Part shown: piece after piece, positions 59,676 through 64,000 of the stretch
Numbering within the stretch: position 1 is the stretch's first letter
Layout of the letters: each line of letters begins with the position of its first letter
NCBI RefSeq assembly: GCF_003171515.1
Contig: NC_089399.1
Coordinates: forward strand, 868,001 to 932,000
Source of the DNA: Pyrenophora tritici-repentis
Lineage: Eukaryota > Ascomycota > Dothideomycetes > Pleosporales > Pleosporaceae
Length of the DNA: 64,000 nucleotides
Direction: 5' to 3'
Position numbers and translations under genes: made by a program
Notes under the pieces: generated by a model
Databases searched by the model: none
Seen by the model: only the letters and a program-made list of their open reading frames with translations
What the model was told of the DNA's origin: nothing

Positions 59676-61900
59676 TCATGCTCCTCTCCTCACATTGGTG
59701 CTCATCAACGTGATCTTCTTTCCCTTCTTCTTCTTCCCACCTGCCTGCTTCTTCGGCGTCTCTTCCCCCTCGGCCAGTGACATGGCCTGTACCTGGGCCA
59801 GCATGTCTTCCTCGGAAAGGAGGTCCTTCTCCCAACCCTGTAGCCAGCCATCATCACCATCATGATGATCCTGTGGCGCAAGCACCGGCGATGCCCCTGC
59901 CACCATCGCAGTACCCCACACAGTCCGTGGCGCTGACGGACTAGTCGAAGGAGATGCCAATGAAGCGAAACCATCACCACGGCGTGATGGCCATGGTGGT
60001 GATGTTGATGTGTGGTCACCATCCATGGTGGGCTGCACCTCAGATGTGCTTCCAGAGGCCAAGGGCTGGAAATCGTCGGCGGAAAACCTTTCAGTAAAGC
60101 TGGGTCGCCTCCTACGCGACGAGGCGAATTCGGCGTACTCGGCCTTCTCCGCGCGTTGTCGCGCCTTCTCCTCCTTCGTCTCCTTTTCTGTATGTTTCTT
60201 GCGTCTTCTCTCAATCTCAGGCCTAAATCGCTCCAAAATCTCGGGTGCGACGGTATCAGTCCAATCGCATTCGAGGAAACCAACCTCACACCCATATGGT
60301 AGATGAGCCAGGTATTTGGTGCGCTTCCTCAGCTCGTCATCGACCACATGGCCTGTGGAAACATGTTCGACGCGGGGTAAAATAGTCGAAGGAAATGATG
60401 CAAAATTGCCGAAAGCGGCTTTCAAAATACGAATGTCGAGTGGTGATAAATAATAATGCAGAAGTGCTTGATAAAAGAAGTATTCAGACGGAGTCTTGTG
60501 ATGCTCGTGTTGTTGTCGGTTGCGTAGCTCCGCGAGAGTGAGGGAAATATCGTGACCTGCAGCTGACGAGTGAGACGAGACAGACATGGTCCTGTCTTTG
60601 TCTTGGGCAGGTCCATTCCCGGTGCTACTCTGTGCTGCTGTAAAGTCTTGGCCTGCCTTGGAAGCGTTCTGAATCGTGTACATGTCCGGTGCAGCTCCTT
60701 GTTCGAAAACGATTGGCGCTCGCTTCATCTTTGGTTCTGCCGGTTTCGCTGGCTCCTCTGGGGGATTTCCGATTCCTTTAAGCTTTTCCTTTGCCTCACG
60801 TATACTTCGGATTGCTTTCTTAGTCCACTCCATGCTGTCTTCTGCGAACATGACCTCGTCTTCTTTGCCCTGCTGCTCCAGCTTGACAATCTCTTGATCC
60901 AGCTGCTTGAGCATGTAATCCTCTCCACCTCGCATTACACGGGCATAGTCGGTGACTTCGGCAGCGTGGTACCAGGGGATGTCTTCGTCTTTGGCTAGAG
61001 CATCGGCTCCGTCGCGCGGCATGGCCAGAGTACTACCAGCAGGCCTGACGACTAAGCGCAAGACAACGTCACCTCCCTCTCGTGGAGGCTCGCCCTCTTG
61101 CCCCGTATACCAGCGAACGGGTCTGGTCTCTGAAGCGTAGATGGTGTCAAAGCATAGTGGACACTTCTTGGAACGCGCCCTCTTCTCCGGGGCTTTGCCA
61201 TCGTCTTCGGACTGCATGTAGCGTATGAGGCAGGGGAGACAGAAAATGTGACCACATCTGGCCATGCGCGGGGCTACTGGAGTCCCGAGGCAAATGGGAC
61301 AGGAGGCCTCTTGTGAGAGCTCGGACGCCAATATTTGGAGGACGTTATTCCAGTCCAGATGAATATCTGCGTCTACACTCTGGGCGCGGTAGTCGCCACG
61401 CGGATCTACAATGAAGCGATAGTTGGCATGCACATATCTAGCAGCGTTAGCCTAGCCATACAGCAACTGCGACTGGTGGAAACTGCTCACCTTGCCTTGT
61501 CGACGGCGTGGTAACCAGACCCGAGACCCCAGGTTGGATTGCGACGGTAATTTCTTCCATAGCTGTGCGACTGGTTGTTCGTGGGCCGTGGCGGCAGACT
61601 GAAGTTCATCAGGTGGGTGATGGACGTCTGGCCCTTGCGGTTGTTGAATGGACGCATGGCGAGGGACTCTACAATGGCATCCTCGTCGGTGTTCCTGAAG
61701 CGTTTGGCGCCCTTGTGCTGCTTCTTCTGCTGCTGCGTGCTCCGAGGCGTAGGCGCTGATCGCGCCGGCGCTGCACTACCCCGCGGCTGCGCGAAGAAGC
61801 TGCTGGTGCTCAGGGACGGAGTCTGGTTTTGGGCAGGGGAAGCAGGGCCGGAAGATGCAGAGGCCTTGGACGAGGACGCGGCGGGTGGGTTGCTAGACAT
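59676..61900 (-). CDS. RING-finger E3 ubiquitin ligase, RNF10 homolog
   Basis: Exons 61491-61900 and 59676-61437 join to 723 aa. A Ser/Ala/Pro-rich leader precedes GQTSITHLMNFSLPPRP and the joined segment KARYVHANYRFIVDPRGDY, the conserved RNF10 N-terminal core. The C3HC4 RING (SCPICLGTPVAPRMARCGHI, then FCLPCL and KCPLCFDTI) is near residues 180-240. Downstream, FFYQALLHYYLSPLDIRIL and LAHLPYGCEVGFLECDW are conserved family blocks. The C-terminus is disordered and basic (GGKKKKGKKITLM). Human RNF10 ubiquitinates 40S ribosomal proteins on stalled ribosomes. The frame upstream of 61900 extends only to a TTG, so that ATG is used. Confidence 0.88.
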
Positions 61901-62930
61901 GACTCCCAATCAAGGGCTCACGATAGATGACGATGACGCTAACAATGCCGACCGTTATGAAGAGTCGAGTCTCTACGGCCGTGGAAAAAGTCGGATTTGC
62001 AAGTGCCGAGGCTTTCACAAAAGCATGCGCACAGATGAGCGGTTCGGAATCCAAACTTGACTCGGTTTATGCTGACGCTGGCGCGGTCGCGCAGGAACCA
62101 GGAACCAGGACCCGGCTTCGTCTGCGAGGCCAGATGGGGTACCGAATACGGCAAACCAGGGTCTAAATGGCGGAAAGAGACGGGGAAACAGAAAAGGGAT
62201 AGTATCAAGGCGATGGGGGTCTAATTGCGAGTGTTGGGTCCCCAAGAGGGTGCGTGTCGGGGACGAGGGTCAGAAGGTGGAGTGGCGGATGCGGACAGAT
62301 GCGATCATGACGACTTGCGACATCACGTGCGCGGACGCTTCATGTTTGCGCTACAGCCTACAGGGCATTACCTGAAGCAAAGCCTACCCGTACTGCTGGG
62401 GCGGCGTCTGTATCCCGAGCTATCCACCCGTCAGTCTGCTCGCACACGCGTTAGCATTCAGTCATCATCACTCTTGGCCGTCCATCGCTCATCGCTGGCG
62501 ACCGCGTCTCCGCACAGACGATTACTCTTTCGGAACGCCTTCGAACTTGTTCCATTACCGGCCGACCCAAGACCAACCCCAACCCCATCTCCAGGCCAAT
62601 TCAACTTCACCCCCTCCACTCCACGCGTTTCCTTTTCGCGGGCAGCCTCCGCTGCGCTCATGTCGTCCTGATACCATGACCCCGCCATCCTTTGCTCGCC
62701 CACTCACACCTCAACCCTCGCCTACAGCCGTCGCGCGACCCTGTCTGGCATTCAAATAATTCTCGACAAGTCCCTGCGCGCCCATCCCGCACCGACGCCC
62801 ATCGCATCAGGCGCCATCACTGGTGCAGAGAAGCCCGTCGCCTCATCGTCTTTTCCCCGTTGCCTCACAAGTTGGCTGCTTGGTTTCGAGCCGGCGCCGA
62901 CTGTCGAGGCAACACGGCGCATAATCGCCC
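61901..62930. other. Divergent promoter region, about 1 kb
   Basis: Between the RNF10-like gene and the last gene. Small open frames overlap on several strands without features. CT-rich tracts at 62440-62760 look like a 5' UTR or promoter. Confidence 0.5.
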
Positions 62931-64000
62931 ATGATGCCCGGCCCATATATGCCTAGGAGGCAAGCTGAGCAGCAGTACTACCACCACATGCCGCCCCAGG
63001 CCCAATCGCCCGTCCACCACAATCCCTATGCTGCCCCCTACCACCACATGCAGCAGTATGGCCTTCCCCACGGCTATCCCCAGCACATGCAGCCCATGCA
63101 ACAGTGGTACCCTTCTTACCAGCAGCCCCTACCACCGCCGCCGCCGCAATATGCCATGCCCCCGCGCCAGTTTCAGCCGCAGCCCCATGCATCGCCTGTA
63201 GTCGTTTCTTCACATCTTCACATGGTGCCGCCAGTCAACCGGGCCATGGGGCAAACGCCCCCCATTGTCCATTCGCGCACCCCGCCAGTGCCGCGCATGC
63301 CTACGCCTCAAGCCGCGCCCTCAACCCCTTCGGTTCACTCGCAGACGCACATGTCTTCCTCGACCCCGCAGACCAGCGCCACCGTCGACAGCCCTCCGCC
63401 TGTCGTCGAGCCAAAGCCAGTCCCGGCAGCTCCCCTGACCCCGCAGTCGACCACGTTCAAGCCCTTCTATCCGCCTCTACCCTGGCTCTCTGTTCCTGAC
63501 GCCGAATTTCCCCCGCGCGCCTCACGGGGACGGAGACGGCGGAGGGCTCCTGTGTCTACCGAGGAACAGGGTCTCGCCCTGCCCTCCCGAGAGCAGGCTG
63601 TCGACCAAGGTGCCACTGAGGAAGCTGATCAGGACACTGAAGGCCACCTGACTCCGACCGAGGAGCCCGAGGAGTCGCAGGCGTCCACCATCGCCGGTCC
63701 CTCTGATGCTGAGGTCGACACACCCTCTACCTCGCACCCGCCCTCCGAAGTCGATCTGGCGCAGCCCACGACTCCGTCCACGACGACACCTTCGACTGCG
63801 CAAACATCGGTCCAGACCTCTGTACCCAAGAAACACGCCCGCAACTCCACCATACCCGCTGTGCCCCGCGTCCCCATCAGGAACGCCAAGGCGCCAAGCG
63901 CAGCTTCTACCACACAGCAGTCGGTTAAGGCTCCTGCCATAGCTGAGCATGAGTCTACGCAAGCTCAAGAAACCACTGCGACTACTTCAGAAGCTGGTGG
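62931..64000 (+). CDS. N-terminal part of probable Ubp3/USP10-like deubiquitinase, 3' partial
   Basis: The frame is open from the ATG at 62931 to the window end (356 codons seen). It is a disordered Gln/Pro/His/Met-rich leader (QQWYPSYQQPLPPPPPQYAM and similar), then one ordered-looking motif, FKPFYPPLPWLSVPDAEFPP, followed by a basic RGRRRRR tract. An acidic, Ser/Thr-rich stretch then runs to the end. The PPLPWLSVP motif before a catalytic domain is what I associate with fungal Ubp3-type ubiquitin hydrolases. The peptidase C19 Cys and His boxes would lie beyond 64000 and cannot be checked. Until then it could be another disordered RNA-associated protein. Confidence 0.5.
   Translation, partial: MMPGPYMPRRQAEQQYYHHMPPQAQSPVHHNPYAAPYHHMQQYGLPHGYPQHMQPMQQWYPSYQQPLPPPPPQYAMPPRQFQPQPHASPVVVSSHLHMVPPVNRAMGQTPPIVHSRTPPVPRMPTPQAAPSTPSVHSQTHMSSSTPQTSATVDSPPPVVEPKPVPAAPLTPQSTTFKPFYPPLPWLSVPDAEFPPRASRGRRRRRAPVSTEEQGLALPSREQAVDQGATEEADQDTEGHLTPTEEPEESQASTIAGPSDAEVDTPSTSHPPSEVDLAQPTTPSTTTPSTAQTSVQTSVPKKHARNSTIPAVPRVPIRNAKAPSAASTTQQSVKAPAIAEHESTQAQETTATTSEAG

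Overview
The window is nuclear DNA of a filamentous ascomycete, most likely a Dothideomycete of the order Pleosporales. The reasons are gene density of about one gene per 2.5 kb, short 45-110 bp spliceosomal introns with GTANGT...YAG ends, C-ending codon preference, HET-domain genes, and orthologs of fungal-typical proteins (Pil1/Lsp1 eisosome protein, Sla2, Sam37, Rev3, Slu7, Nnf1). The species assignment is inference. No bacterial-type operon, CRISPR array, rRNA or convincing tRNA was seen.

Layout. 1-4665: 3' part of a DCAF11/WDR23-like WD40 gene, a four-exon Sec61-gamma (Sss1) gene on the minus strand, and an RRM protein of CPSF6-like type. 5847-9038: a secreted GH5 glucanase convergent with an alpha/beta hydrolase. 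10016-13864: an intact HET-domain gene followed in tandem by a decayed HET paralog. 14175-18118: a secreted S28 serine peptidase and a Gfo/Idh/MocA oxidoreductase. 18119-25709: a 7.6 kb stretch in which no gene could be supported. 25710-35000: a conserved but unassigned nuclear-type protein head-to-head with Sam37, then Pil1/Lsp1, a beta-hydroxyacid dehydrogenase, kinetochore Nnf1 head-to-head with a cysteine-rich unknown protein. 35352-46321: Sla2 (endocytosis), Slu7 (splicing) head-to-head with Rev3 (DNA polymerase zeta). 47364-51379: a seven-TM receptor and a short catalase-related protein. 51380-57419: gene-poor, repeat-scarred DNA with two weak small-protein candidates. 57420-64000: a SPOUT-type RNA methyltransferase head-to-head with a SelK-like small membrane protein, a RING E3 of RNF10 type, and the N-terminal part of a probable Ubp3/USP10-like deubiquitinase running off the end.

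Most genes are housekeeping genes with independent functions. The accessory part consists of the GH5, HET pair, S28, GPCR and catalase-like genes, and the gene-poor blocks flanking them. Exon junctions were worked out by hand from reading frame and splice consensus. Where the summed exon length is a multiple of three and family motifs run across junctions, the model is given high confidence. No new multi-gene system could be demonstrated. The most interesting items are the decayed HET duplicate, the Cys-containing SelK-like protein, the unassigned cysteine-rich protein, and the two gene-poor blocks.
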